Below, piece by piece: positions 31,780-43,969 of a stretch of 64,000 bases of DNA. The stretch spans positions 32,754,399-32,818,398 of the forward strand of contig CP154957.1 in assembly GCA_039621445.1 (NCBI GenBank), written 5' to 3'. The notes under the pieces were generated by a model that had not been told where the DNA came from, did no database searches, and saw nothing but the letters and a program-made list of their open reading frames with translations. Every line of letters begins with the position of its first letter. The first letter of the stretch is position 1. Made by a program: the position numbers and the translations under genes. The stretch comes from Euglena gracilis. Lineage: Eukaryota; Euglenida; Euglenophyceae; Euglenales.

Positions 31780-33985
31780 GAGTAACCCGGCTCCGTGCGG
31801 ATTTCCGGTGGTCGCCATCGTGGAGGTCGGGCCGACCATGGTCGGCCCGACCTGTGGAGGTGGTCGACCGACCTGTGGAGGTCGGGCCGACCACCATTTT
31901 TTTGCACTACCCCCCCCCCCCTTTTTGGATTTTTAAGCCCCCCCCCCCCCTGGTCGGTGGCTGGTCGGTGGCTGGTCGGTGGGCATAAAAATGGTCTGTG
32001 GCAGGTCCAAATCACCCGGAAATGCACTTATGACCCGTTCCCCCCTCCAGGACGCTGTCCTGGGGGGTCCTGGGGGGGGGGGTCTTGGGGGGGGGCCTGG
32101 GGGGGTCCTGGGGGGGGCCTTTGGAGGGTGCTGGGGGGGGTCCTGGGGGGGTCCTTGGTGGGTCCCGCATTTTTTTGGCAGAAATTTTGCAGCACAAGTT
32201 CGGGTTATTCTGAAGTCGGCACCGCCCCCCGGTGGGCCCTGGGTAGGTCCTGGGGGGGAAACTGGCCATGACTCTCACGAGAGGCAGAAAACTCCCCCCT
32301 CCACCCCATCCGAAGTTTTTTTTCAGGGAGGGGTTTAAAAGTCGGCGGTTTACTTATTAGCACATTAGATCTCACCGACTAGCCAACTGACTAGGCCAAC
32401 TAGGCCAACCGACCAATTGGCGTCGTCGGTCGGCCAACCAATTGGCCAGTCAGCCCCTCCAGCCTGCCACCAACTAGGCCCTCCAGCCTGCCACCAACCA
32501 GCTGAAGGGTCGGTGACTGATGCGTGAAAAAGTGGTGCCTGCAGGGGACCAGCTACCCCAAAGAGGCGCCCAACTAGGGTTAATACACATTGGGGGACCC
32601 TCGCTCGGCGCCTTCGGCGCCTCGCTCGGGTCCCCCAATGTTTTTAACCCTAGTTGGGCGCCTCTTTGGGTTCGCTGGGTCCCCTGCAGACACCAATTTA
32701 ACGACGTTGAGGGGATGGGATGGGACAGTTAGGAATGAAAACTTGACCCTAACCCTACACCTTTAAATAACATCATGAACTTTTCAGGTTCTGAATTGCA
32801 GCGGCCTTCGGCCGCTGCGCGGCCTTCGGGGCGCATGGCGGTAGAATGGGGGGGGGGGGTAGTCGGCCGAGTAATGGTTGGTAGCTAGTGGGCGAGACGG
32901 GGTGGGGGGGGGTATTGGGCAGTCGGCCGACTTTCAGGTTCTGAATTGCAGCGGCCTTCCGCCGCTGCGGCGGCCCTCGGCCGCTGCGCGGCCTTCGGCC
33001 AGTCGGCCTTCGGGACGCCTGGCGGTAGACTGGGGGGGGGGGGTAGTCGGCCGACTAATGATCGGTAGCTAGTCAGCGAGACGGGGTGGGGGGGTATTAG
33101 GTAGTCTGACTATCCACTCTAATGTACTAATGGGTCAGTACCGCCGACATTTAAGTCCCCCCCATGAAGAAAATCCTATGCAAACGAGTCGGTGGCTAGT
33201 CGGTGGTCATAAAAATGGTCTGTGGTGGGCCCAAATCACCCGGAAATGGTCCCGGTTGGTCCAAATAAGTGCCTTGCACCAACACGAACACCCTGAGATG
33301 GAAATCTTTGGTCGGTGGGGGTCGGTGGACCCTTGACGGGGGTCCGGAGGGGTAAAAAAACCAATGATGAAACAGGGAATACATAAAAATCCTTTAGAAA
33401 TGCAAGCGTTCTGCATCACGAGAGGCAGGAAACTCCTCCCTCCACCCCCATCCGAACCTCAAATAACAAAATCCCTTCTGAGTTGGCAACATACTCGGGG
33501 CATAAGTTGTTTTTGTGGCTCATTTTGGCATGGGGGGGGGGGGGGGGCTCCCCCCCCGCACCCCCCCCCCTCAAATAACAAAATCCCCTCTATGTTGGCA
33601 ACGTACTTGAGTGCTAAGTCCTTTTTGTGCAAAATTTTGCCATTATATTGAAAATCCGATGGGGAGAGGTGTTCTTTTGCCAAAAGTGGCCCAAAATGGG
33701 CATTTCCCCCCCGAGTTTTTGCATATTCACCCCCGATTGGGGGGTTCTGGAGCCGTTTAAGTGGGTTTTGACTGGTTTTGGGGTGATTTGGACAAAAAAA
33801 ATTTTCAGGGGGGGCTTAAATTTCCAGAAAGGGGGGGGGTAGTGCAAAAAAATGGTGGTCGGGCCGACCAGGTCGGCCCGACCTCCACAGGTCGATAAGG
33901 TCGGGCCGACCTCCTGGTCGGGCCGACCAGGTCGGGCCGACCTCCACAGCGACCACCACCGGAAATCCGCTCGGGGCCGAGTAAC
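31780..33985. repeat. Dispersed block, copy 2
   Basis: Near-copy of 22.70-23.77 followed directly by a near-copy of 24.49-25.77, with GTCGGGCCGACC palindromes at 31825-31895 and 33855-33955 and foldback centre GGCGCCTTCGGCGCC at 32607. The F elements separating the two parts at 23.79-24.49 kb are absent here, so they inserted later or were lost here. Confidence 0.7.
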
Positions 33986-33989
33986 CAGG

Positions 33990-36105
33990 GTGTGACGTAG
34001 AGCTGAGCTCTTTGGGAGACCACCCTGGCCCGGCCCCGGAAAAACGCTCATTTTTGGCTCAAAAATAGTTGTTCTGGGTCAAGGAGGCCAAAAAACATCG
34101 TTTTTGGGCAAAAAATTTTTTCGATTTTTTTCGACTTTTTTGACCCGGTTTTGACCCAAAGTCAATGGGTTGGCGGCCCAAAACGGGGCGCCGGCGGGTC
34201 GAAAAACGCTCATTTTCGGCTCAAAAACTTTTTTTACGGGTCCGGGAGGCCAAAAAAATATTGTTTCGCGCAAAAAAATTTTTTTGGATTTTTTTCGACT
34301 TTTTTGACCCGGTTTTGACCTAAAGTCATGGGTTGGCAGCCCAAAACGGGGCGCTGGAAGGTCGAAAAACGCTAATTTTTGGCTCAAAAACACTTTTTTC
34401 GGGTCCGGGAGGTCAAAAAACATGCTTTTGGGTGAAAAAAAAAATTTTGAATTTTTTTGACTTTTTGACCCAAAAATGGTTAAGTCCACCGGCCAGGGGA
34501 GGGGGCGGGGCGGGCCCCAGCAGGGGGGGGGGGCATGGGGAGGGTCCGGGTCAGTAAAATTTTTTTCGCTCAAAAACACTTTTTTTGATGTTCTGAAGTG
34601 AAAAAAAGTGTTTTTGAGCAAAAAAAAAATTTCAAAATTTTGGGTCCCGACCTGCCACCCGACCCCCCCCTCGCCCAGCCGCCCTGACGGCGCCCGGTGG
34701 GGTCCCCGAACAACCAAAACTGGCCCAAAATCGCACAACCAGACCCCGGGAACCCCAAAAAACGGTCAAAACCCCCCCCCTAAACGTAATGTTTGACCCC
34801 CAGTTTGGGTCCCAACTCCCCGTCTAGCCCGAGATTCGGCCAATTTACGGTTTCGGGCCCCGAACGGACCAGAACTGGCAAAACTGGCCCAAAACCCCCA
34901 AAATGGCCATATCTCGGGCTAGGCGAGGAGTTGGCCCAAACCGCGCATAGCGATCGATAGGGCGTTCCAACGTCGTCAAATAAGGTCGCCATCACTTTTC
35001 CTCAACTCCGCAGCGTTTTCAACATATTTTGAATTTTTCGATTTTTGGACCCCCAGCCCGGCTGCCCTCGAACCCCCGCAGGGGTCCCCGATTACCCAAA
35101 ACTGGCCCAAAATGGCACAACCAGACCCCGGGAACCCCAAAAAACGGTCAAACCCCCCCCCCTAAACCTAATGATTGACCCCCTGGTTTGGGCTGCAACT
35201 CCCCGTCTAGCCCGAGATACGGGCGAATTACGGTTTCGGGCCCTGTACAGGCCCGAAATGGCCAAAACTGGCCAAACTGGCCCAAAACCCCAAAACGGCC
35301 GTATCTCGGGCTAGGCGGGGAGTTGGCCCAAACCGCGCATACCGTTCGATCGGGCGTCCCAAAGTTGTGGAATGACGTCCTCTTTAATTTTTCTCAACTC
35401 CGCGGCGTTTTCGAGATATTTTGAATTTTTCGATTTTTTTGACCCCAAAATGACCCTTCAATTTCCCCGAAAAAAAAAACGGTAGACAACTTTTTTGCTC
35501 GGCCTATATCTCCGGACTGGCGAGGAGTTACCGGTAACCTAAGGGCTCTGGAGAAACTAGGGACCCTCTCCTAACCTATAGGTTATTCAGTTTGGGGGCC
35601 CGGAAATCCAATCACATCGATAATCCTCGGGGGGGGGGGGGGGGGGGGCGGGGGGGGGGGGGGGCGGGCGGGGGCTCGGACCCCCCCGTCGCCGGGGTGG
35701 TAAGCTTCGCTCTTACTCTAAAGAGATAAGAGCTCAGCGACCAGGGTGTGACGTAGAGCTGAGCTCTTTGGGAGACCACCCCGGCCCGCGAAAAACGCTC
35801 ATTTTCGGCTCAAAAACAGTTGTTCTGGGTCCGGGAGGCCAAAAAACATCGTTTTGGAGCAAAAAATATTTTTCGATTTTAGACGACTTTTTTGACTCGG
35901 TTTTGACCCAAAATCAATGGGATGGCGGCCCGGCGCCGGCGGGGCGAAAAACGCTCATTTTCGGCTCGAAAACAGTTTTTCTGGATCCGGGAGGCCAAAA
36001 AACATCGTTTCGGGCAAAAAAAAATTTCGATTTTTTTCGACTTTTTTGACCCGATTTTGACCCAAAGTCAATGCGTCGGCAGCCCAAAACGGGGCGCTGG
36101 CGGGT
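33990..36105. repeat. 160-bp satellite and TATCTCGGGCTAGGCGGGGAG modules
   Basis: Satellite units (CTCATTTTCGGCTCAAAAAC) at 34.04-34.45 and 35.79-36.1. Between them are modules with CGGGCTAGGCGGGGAGTTG, AACGTAATGTTTGACCCCC and TTTTGAGATATTTTGAAT. A 50-base G-rich run lies at 35629-35675. Open frames here are satellite-derived. Confidence 0.75.
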
Positions 36106-37355
36106 CGAAAAACGCTCATTTTTGGCTCGAAAACACTTTTTTCGGGTCCGGGAGGTCAAAAAACATGGTTTTGGGCGAAAAAAATTTTTTTGAATTTTTT
36201 TGACTTTTTGACCCAAAAATGGCTAAGTCCACCGGCCAGGGGGCATGGGGGGGGGTTCCGGGTCGGAAAAAATTTTTTCGCTCAAAAACACTTTTTTTGA
36301 TGTTCTGAAGTGAAAAAAAGTGTTTTTGAGCGAAAAAATTTTTTTCAAAATTTTGGGTCCCGACCTGCCACCCGACCCCCCCTCGCCCAGCCGCCCTGAC
36401 GGCGCACGATGGGGTCCCCGAACACCCAAAACTGGCCCAAAATCGCACAACCAGACCCCGGGAACCCCAAAAAACGATCAAAACCCCCCCCTAAACGTAA
36501 TGTTTGACCCCCAGTTTGGGTCCCAACTCCCCGTTAGCCCGAGATACGGCCAATTTACGGTTTCGGGCCCCGAACGGGCCAAAACTGGCAAAACGGGCCC
36601 AAAACCCCCAAAACGGCCGTATCTCGGGCTCGGCAAGGAGTTGTCCTAAACCGCGCATACCGATCGATAGGGCGTTCCAAGGTCGTCAAATAAGGTCGCC
36701 ATCACTTTTCCTCAACTCCGCAGCGTTTTCGAGATATTTTGAAATTTTCGATTTTTGGACCCCCAGCCCGGCGGCCGTGACGGCGCCCGTGGGGTCCCCG
36801 AATACCCAAAACTGGCCCAAAATGGCACAACCAGACCCCGGGAACCCCAAAAAACGGTCAAAGCCCCCCCCTAAACCTAATGATTGACCCCCTGGTTTGA
36901 GCTCCAACTCCCCGTCTAGCCCGAGATACAGGCAAATTACGGTTTCGGGCCCTGAACGGGCCCGAAATGGCCAAAACTGGCCAAACTGGCCCAAAACCCC
37001 AAAACGGCCGTATCTCGGGCTGGGCGGGGAGTTAGCCCAAACCGCGTATACCGATCGATCGGGCGTCCCAAAGTTGAGGAATGACGTCCTCATTACTTTT
37101 TCTCAACTCCCCAGCGTTTTTGAGATATTTTGAATTTTTCAATTTTTTGACCCCAAAATGACCCTGAAATTTCCCCGAAAAAAAAAACGGTAGACAACTT
37201 TTTTGCTCGGGCCATATCTCCGGACTGGCGGGGAGTTAGGGCTATTATAAGGGTGCGTTAGAAACTTGGGACCCTCTCCTAACCTATACGCTATTAACTT
37301 TTCGGGTCCGGAAATCCAATCACATCGATAATCCTTTGGTGACTGGACCTACCCA

Positions 37356-37407
<52 letters not shown>

Positions 37408-37573
37408 CCGACCCCCCCGTCGCCGGGGTGGTAAGCTTCGCTCTTACTCTAAAGAGATAAGAGCTCAGCGACCCCACCCCTAATTGTCACCCACCCCTAA
37501 TTGTTGCCGGGGGGGGGGGTCAAAACGCTCCCTGGGGGGTGCCATATAGGGGGGGGGTCACGTTATGTCGGTC
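36106..37573 (+). repeat. 1.47-kb tandem duplication, copy 1
   Basis: From GTCGAAAAACGCTCATTTTT to GTCACGTTATGTCGGTCG; repeated immediately at 37574-39095. Ends with an uninterrupted run of more than 50 G at about 37350-37406. Confidence 0.9.
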
Positions 37574-39095
37574 GAAAAACGCTCATTTTTGGCTCGAAAA
37601 CACTTTTTTCGGGTCCGGGAGGTCAAAAAACATGGTTTTGGGCGAAAAAATTTTTTTTGAATTTTTTTGACTTTTTGACCCAAAAATGGCTAAGTCCACC
37701 GGCCAGGGGGCATGGGGGGGGGTTCCGGGTCGGAAAAAATTTTTTCGCTCAAAAACACTTTTTTTGATGTTCTGAAGTGAAAAAAAGTGTTTTTGAGCGA
37801 AAAAATTTTTTTCAAAATTTTGGGTCCCGACCTGCCACCCGACCCCCCCTCGCCCAGCCGCCCTGACGGCGCACGATGGGGTCCCCGAACACCCAAAACT
37901 GGCCCAAAATCGCACAACCAGAATGGGTCCTCAAACAAAAAAACTGGCCCAAAAAAACCAGACCCCGGAGAAAACCCCAAAAAAAAAACGATCAAAACCC
38001 CCCCCTAAACGTAATGTTTGACCCCCAGTTTGGGTCCCAACTCCCCGTTAGCCCGAGATACGGCCAATTTACGGTTTCGGGCCCCGAACGGGCCAAAACT
38101 GGCAAAACGGGCCCAAAACCCCCAAAACGGCCGTATCTCGGGCTCGGCAAGGAGTTGTCCTAAACCGCGCATACCGATCGATAGGGCGTTCCAAGGTCGT
38201 CAAATAAGGTCGCCATCACTTTTCCTCAACTCCGCAGCGTTTTCGAGATATTTTGAAATTTTCGATTTTTGGACCCCCAGCCCGGCGGCCGTGACGGCGC
38301 CCGTGGGGTCCCCGAATACCCAAAACTGGCCCAAAATGGCACAACCAGACCCCGGGAACCCCAAAAAACGGTCAAAGCCCCCCCCTAAACCTAATGATTG
38401 ACCCCCTGGTTTGAGCTCCAACTCCCCGTCTAGCCCGAGATACAGGCAAATTACGGTTTCGGGCCCTGAACGGGCCCGAAATGGCCAAAACTGGCCAAAC
38501 TGGCCCAAAACCCCAAAACGGCCGTATCTCGGGCTGGGCGGGGAGTTAGCCCAAACCGCGTATACCGATCGATCGGGCGTCCCAAAGTTGAGGAATGACG
38601 TCCTCATTACTTTTTCTCAACTCCCCAGCGTTTTTGAGATATTTTGAATTTTTCAATTTTTTGACCCCAAAATGACCCTGAAATTTCCCCGAAAAAAAAA
38701 ACGGTAGACAACTTTTTTGCTCGGGCCATATCTCCGGACTGGCGGGGAGTTAGGGCTATTATAAGGGTGCGTTAGAAACTTGGGACCCTCTCCTAACCTA
38801 TACGCTATTAACTTTTCGGGTCCGGAAATCCAATCACATCGATAATCCTTTGGTGACTGGACCTACCCAGGGGGGGGCGGGGGGGGGGGCGGGGGGGCGG
38901 GGGGGCGGGGGGGGGGCGGGGGGGGCCGACCCCCCCGTCGCCGGGGTGGTAAGCTTCGCTCTTACTCTAAAGAGATAAGAGCTCAGCGACCCCACCCCTA
39001 ATTGTCACCCACCCCTAATTGTTGCCGGGGGGGGGGGGGGCAAAACGCTCCCTGGGGGGTGCCATATAGGGGGGGGGTCACGTTATGTCGGTCGA
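37574..39095 (+). repeat. 1.5-kb tandem duplication, copy 2
   Basis: Almost identical to copy 1 apart from about 47 extra bases near 37920-37985 and a G tract broken by C at 38870-38927. Near identity implies recent origin. Confidence 0.9.
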
Positions 39096-40060
39096 TTTCC
39101 ATTCAGGCGCCCGTTTATGTCGGTCGATTTCCATTCAAGCGCCCGTTTATGTCGGTGGATTTCCATTCCATTGAAATCTGTTGCTGGTCAGATTGGGAAT
39201 TTTAGTGCTTTTGGACATTTTGGATTTCCCTTTTTTTTTCAACATTTTTGGTCCTGTGGGGTTCTGGAGGCGCTATGGACCAGACAAAAAAACAAATTTT
39301 GCGGCTCATTGCGGGAAATTGGTGATATATTTTTTGGTGGTCGCTAGCGACTGGTCCCTAGCGACTAGTCGCTGGTGACCATGGTTAACCATTGGTGGTC
39401 GGGTTGGGGTTTTAGAAGGCATTTGGGTGGGTTTCGAGTCATTTTCCTTCATATTTGGATGAATTTTTTTTGGAGGGGGTGGGAGGGGGACGGGGTCGGG
39501 TGATCACAGCTGGCTGAATTTTGGATGGAACGGACGGAAGGACGGAACTTAAGATTATCATTTTTTTGACCCGATTCAGTTGTCATCGCTGGTCGTCTGA
39601 AAGAAAAGCTTCTGGTGAGGGGTGGCAACTGTTAAAACCTGTTTTCTGGGCTCGACGCCTGTATTGGAATTTCTATTGTTATTATTCTATTCTGTCAAAA
39701 TGGATGAAAAAAGCATTCAGAAAAATGAGAAAAAAGGTTGGTCGACATTAACGGATTTCAGGTTGAAATTGACAATGTCCCAAAACGGAACAAAAAAGCA
39801 TTCAGAAAAAGGACACAAAAGGTTGGTCGATTTCCATGACATCGGAATCCGTTTATGTCAGTCGATTTCCATTCAGGCGCCCGTTTATGTCAGTCGATTT
39901 CCATTCAGGCGCCCGTTTATGTCGGTCGATTTCCATTCAGGCGCCCGTTTATGTCGGTCGATTTCCATTCAGGCGCCCGTTTATGTCTAACGGTTTCCAT
40001 TCAGGCGCCCGTTAATGGGCCAAAACCCACTTTTTTGGCCATATTTCCGTCCAGGCCCCC
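39096..40060 (-). mobile_element. Element-D relatives, inverted
   Basis: Iterons TCGATTTCCATTCAGGCGCC at 39100-39160 and 39863-40015 (32-bp steps). Terminal core TTCTGGGCTCGACGCCTGTA at about 39644. The AAAGCTTCTGGTGAGG module (39600) and GGATGGAACGGACGGAAGGA (39522) match inverted sequence at 30.05-30.19 kb. No conserved ORF. Confidence 0.6.
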
Positions 40061-41085
40061 TCACCGACCCCCTCGCCACGCCATTTTACCCCCCCCCTTC
40101 CCCCCCTTTTTCAGACCCCCTCGCCACGCCATGTCAGGCCCGCCAAAGAAAATTTTCTTGGCAAACCCCCCCGCCCCCCTCCCCCCCCCCCCCATCCGGG
40201 ACCCCCTCACCACGCCAAAAACCCCCCCTCCCCCCCCCCTAGCCGGAAACCTCGCCACGGCGTGCCGACCCCCCTTTGGAAAGAAACCGTGGATGGGTCT
40301 TTGACTTCACGCCTGAACCGTCGTTCAAGGAATCTCGGCTAGTTCCGCCCCAATACCCATCTTTTGAGCATTTTTGAGCATTTTTCAGCATTTTTGAGCC
40401 CCTGTTGGGCTCATGGCCATGTCAATCGGCCGACTGAAGTTTTCACATGTCTGATTCCATATACCATGACCCCCCCAAACGACCCCCAAAAACACCCCAA
40501 AAACATGTTTTTTTTGAAAAGCAAAAATTGACCTTTTTCCTTGTGAAATGGTCATTTTTTTCAGGAAAAAGTTCTGGGGGTGGTTCGGGTCACGGGTCAC
40601 CGATAATGGCCAAATTAGGAATCACCTCAAACAATTTTTTGGGGAAAAATCCATAACTTAGGAATCCCCACACCTAAAAAGAATTTTGAAACGAAATTAG
40701 GAATCAAAATTTCCAAAATTTATGCCTCAAAATTAGGAATCCACGCCAATTATGAATCCACCTGAATATTTTTGTCGAATTAGGCATCACCAGCCAATTT
40801 TTTTTTCAGAAAAAAATGGCCGAAAAAGGTCTTGGGTCGGGTCACGGGGGGGGGGGGTCATGTGGGGAACACCCCCTCTAAAGTCATTTTTTGGGTCATG
40901 ATTTTATGTCCGCACATGCATGAAGGTATTTCAAAATCTGTGTTTTCTGGTGCAAAAAATCATGCTTTCAACACCCAAAAAAATACAAAAAATGAACACT
41001 GCAGAGATAAAAAATGAACTGTTTTCTTAAAAAAACATTCAAAAAATTTCTCCCCAAACCCTCTATGACGTTTTTTTTGTTTTTT
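40060..41085. repeat. C-rich hairpin and CCTAATTTTG-like satellite
   Basis: GACCCCCTCGCCACGCCA hairpin (40.06-40.27), then AGGAATCACC/AATTAGGAAT satellite (40.61-40.80). No gene seen. Confidence 0.55.
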
Positions 41086-41087
41086 TA

Positions 41088-41460
41088 AAAACGTGTTCAG
41101 CCCGCCAAATGCTTGCCCTGAAATTCGTGGTCATGAACACGTTTTCAATGAGGGCATTTGTGGCAATGACACGTTTTCCATTAAGGCATTTGTGTTCAGG
41201 CACGTTTTCCATTAGGGCGACGTTTTTGGGGTCCGAATTTCACAAATTCGCGTTTTTGACCCCTTGCGTGAATCATGACCACGAATTTCAGGGCAGGCAT
41301 TTGGCGGGCTCTGAACACGTTTTTAAACAAATTGTGGCTGAGCCCAGATTTCAGCCTGAAAACGTGTTCAGGGGGCCCCCTTCGGGGGCCCCCTGGCTGA
41401 ACACGTTTTCAGGCTGAAATCTGGGCTCAGCCACAATTTGTGTGTAGAAAAACATGTTTT
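41088..41460. mobile_element. Gene-less derivative of element C
   Basis: AAAAACGTGTTCAGCCCGCC and GCCCTGAAATTCGTGGTCAT, iterons CACGTTTTC at about 32-bp steps, the C-specific segment GAATTTCACAAATTCGCG, the inverse arm, and the palindrome 41330-41440 with centre GGGGGCCCCC-TTC-GGGGGCCCC on the right side. The order is that of element C inverted, with coding DNA deleted. Confidence 0.75.
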
Positions 41461-42300
41461 TTTTTTTAAAGAAAACATGCTTTGTTTTTTTTTAAAAAAA
41501 AAAACATGTTTTGTTTTTTTAAAAAACATGTTTTTTTTGTTTCAAAAAAAAACAAGCCGTCAACCTTGCGACCCACCCCCCTAAATGGCCCTCCGGGGTC
41601 CGGCCAGGGTCCGCCGGAATACGGATAAATTTTTCCGTAAGTTAAAACTGGTCATAAAACAGCTCTTTTTTTTGAAAAATTTCCGAATTTTTTTTTTACC
41701 TGATGGAAAAAATGGTGTAGATCACGAACTTCACACAAAAATCCCCCCAGGGGGGTGATATCAAGATATTGTTTTCCGACCCCCCCTCCTAAGTGACCCC
41801 CCCCAAGTGGCCCGCCGGGGTCTACTACAAAAAGGACGCCGGTTCTGTCCTGAACCCGGCGTCCCCGGACGCCGGGTTCAGGACAGAACCGGCGTCCGCC
41901 CCCTTCGGGCCAGGGGGCACTTAGAAATACATTCACTAGCGTTCCCCTTTAGGCCCAGGGGGGAACAGCCAAAATTTCCCAAAGTTAATTCCGAAAATAG
42001 CCCAAGGGGTTCAAACATAAAATCTCCCCACCCAAACTCTGAAAAAGCCATGGGGGTTCCAGCCCTATTCCCCAACCGCATTTCTGAGAAAAAACCCAGC
42101 GGGGTCCAGCCAAAATTTCCCTACCGTATGTCTGAAAAAACCCAGTGGGGTCCTTTCCTTGCCGGCAATATGTTTTGCCCCGTAATTGCTGCAGCCGTGG
42201 CTGCCTGTATGCCTAGCAATCTTCCCCCCACCTCAGAAACTGCAAAACGCTTGCCGCCACATCCATGATATTTTGCACTGAGCAATTGTGCCAGTGCCAA
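41460..42300. repeat. Homopolymer foldbacks, E hairpin, TCTGAAAAA repeat
   Basis: A/T runs to 41560; GACGCCGGTTCTGTCCTGAA hairpin 41825-41905; about 40-bp degenerate units with CAGCCAAAATTTCCC and TCTGAAAAAACCCAG at 41945-42160. Open frames across the last repeat are not considered genes. Confidence 0.55.
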
Positions 42301-42421
42301 ACGGTAGACTGGGGGGGGGGGTAGTGGGTAGTCGGCCGACTAGTCGGCCGACTACCCAATTGGTCGGCTGACTAGTCGGCCGACTACCCAATTGGTCGGC
42401 TGACTAGTCGGCCGACCAATT

Positions 42422-42791
42422 GGAGGCTAGGCACAGGGGGGAGGGGGGTCCGAGGGCGGCCGCGCGGGAGGCGCACATCCTAAAATCGGTGATTTTCGGG
42501 TCCAAAAAAGTGGTCATTTTTTGCCATTTTTGGGCCATTTTTGACCAAAAAAGTGCTTTTTTTGGCCGCGCGCACAGCGCGCGGTCCCCAAATTTGCCAT
42601 TTTATGTCCGAAAATGGTCATTTTTGGTCATTTTTGGGCCTCAAAAAGTCGCGATTTTTTCACAAAATTTTTTTCCCTGGCTGTGCTAGGCACAGTGGGG
42701 GGGTCTAGGGGGGGGGGGGGGTCGAGCGGCCGCGCAGGGCCGCTCAGGGGGGGGGGGTCCCGGACCCCCCCGAGCGGCGCGCCTAGCCTCC
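42422..42791. mobile_element. GGAGGCTAGGC MITE (family J), TSD ATT
   Basis: GGAGGCTAGGC-type ends within the palindrome satellite CCAATTGG; ATT at 42419-42421 and 42792-42794 restores CCAATTGG. Confidence 0.75.
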
Positions 42792-42799
42792 ATTGGTCG

Positions 42800-43960
42800 G
42801 TAGCTAGTCGGCGAGACGGGGTGGGGGGGGGTAGTGGGTAGTCGGCCGACTACCCACTCTAATGTACTAATGGGTCAAAACCGCCGACTTTTAAGCCCCC
42901 CCCCCCTGGGAAAAAACTTTGTCCAAATCACCTCAACACCAGTCAAAACCCACCCAAATGGCTCCAGAACCCCCCAATTGGGGGTGAATATGCAAAAAAA
43001 AAACTGGGCGCAAAATGTCCTTTTTGGGCGACTTTTGGCGGCGGGGGGGGGGGCTCTGCCCCCCCCCGCACCCCCCCCCCCCGCACCCCCCCCCTCAAAT
43101 AACAAAATCCCTTCTATGTTGGAAATATACTTGGAGGGCTAAGTCCTTTTTGTGCGAAATTTTGACTTATATTGAAAATCCAACGGGGAGAGGTGTTCTT
43201 TTTATGCCAAAGTGAGCCACAAAAACGACTTAGCCCCCGAGTATGTTGCCAACACAGAAGGGATTTTGTTATTTGAGGCTCGGATGGGGGTGGAGGGGGG
43301 AGTTTTCTGCCTCTCGTGATGCAGAATGCTTGCATTTCTAAAGGATTTTCATGTAATCCCTGTTTCATCATTGGTTTTTTACCCCTCCGGACCCCCATCA
43401 AGGGCCCACCGACCCCCACCGACCAAAGATTTCCATCTGGGGGTGTTTATTTAGGTGTAAGACACGTACCATCCCCCCCCCCCCCGTTATGTACCCCCTG
43501 GGGGGGAGGTACATAATGGGGGGGGGGGGGCAGCCCCAAGAGGAATGCACCAAGCCCGGCCATCCGCAGGCATGTCAACCCCATTGTGAACCTCCCCCCT
43601 CCATTGTGTACCCCCCCCATTATGTACCTCCCCCCCCCCCATTTCAGCCTCCCGGGGGGAGGTACATGATGGGGGGGGGGATGGTATTTGGACCCATCCG
43701 GACCATTTCCGGGTGATTTGGGTTCGCCACAGACCATTTTTATGACCACCGACTAGCCACCGACTAGTTTGCATAGGATTTTCTTCATGGGGGGGGGGCT
43801 TAAAAGTCGGCGGTTTGGACCCGTTAGTACATTAGAATGGGTAGTCGGCCGACTGCCCACTACCCCCCCCCCCACCCCGTCTCGCCGACTAGTTACCGAC
43901 CAGGCCTAGTCGGCCGACCAATTGGGTAGTCAGCCGACTACCCACTACCCCCCCCCAGTC
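42800..43960. repeat. Dispersed block, third and partly inverted copy
   Basis: GGTCGGTAGCTAGTCGGCGA, CATCACGAGAGGCAG (inverted at 43305) and GTCGGCCGACTAC palindromes. Carries the MITE 43469-43684 at the TA that is empty at 24945. Confidence 0.65.
43469..43684. mobile_element. TA-flanked hairpin MITE with empty-site control
   Basis: CCATCCCCCC ... GGGGATGG between TA 43467-43468 and 43685-43686; 216 bp, sister of 4827-5043. The paralogous block at 24.95 kb (inverted) has one TA and no insert. Confidence 0.85.
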
Positions 43961-43969
43961 TACCGCGAT

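Noticed and set aside
33985-35770. CCAGGGTGTGACGTAGAGCTGAGCTC sequence resembling a small RNA/SINE head
   Set aside because: Repeated at satellite junctions, but I see no pol III A/B boxes, tRNA fold or tail that would support an RNA gene.
41807-42268. 153-codon ORF with PKFP...SEK repeats
   Set aside because: Follows a ~40-bp degenerate tandem repeat after an E-family hairpin; no domain and no splice support.
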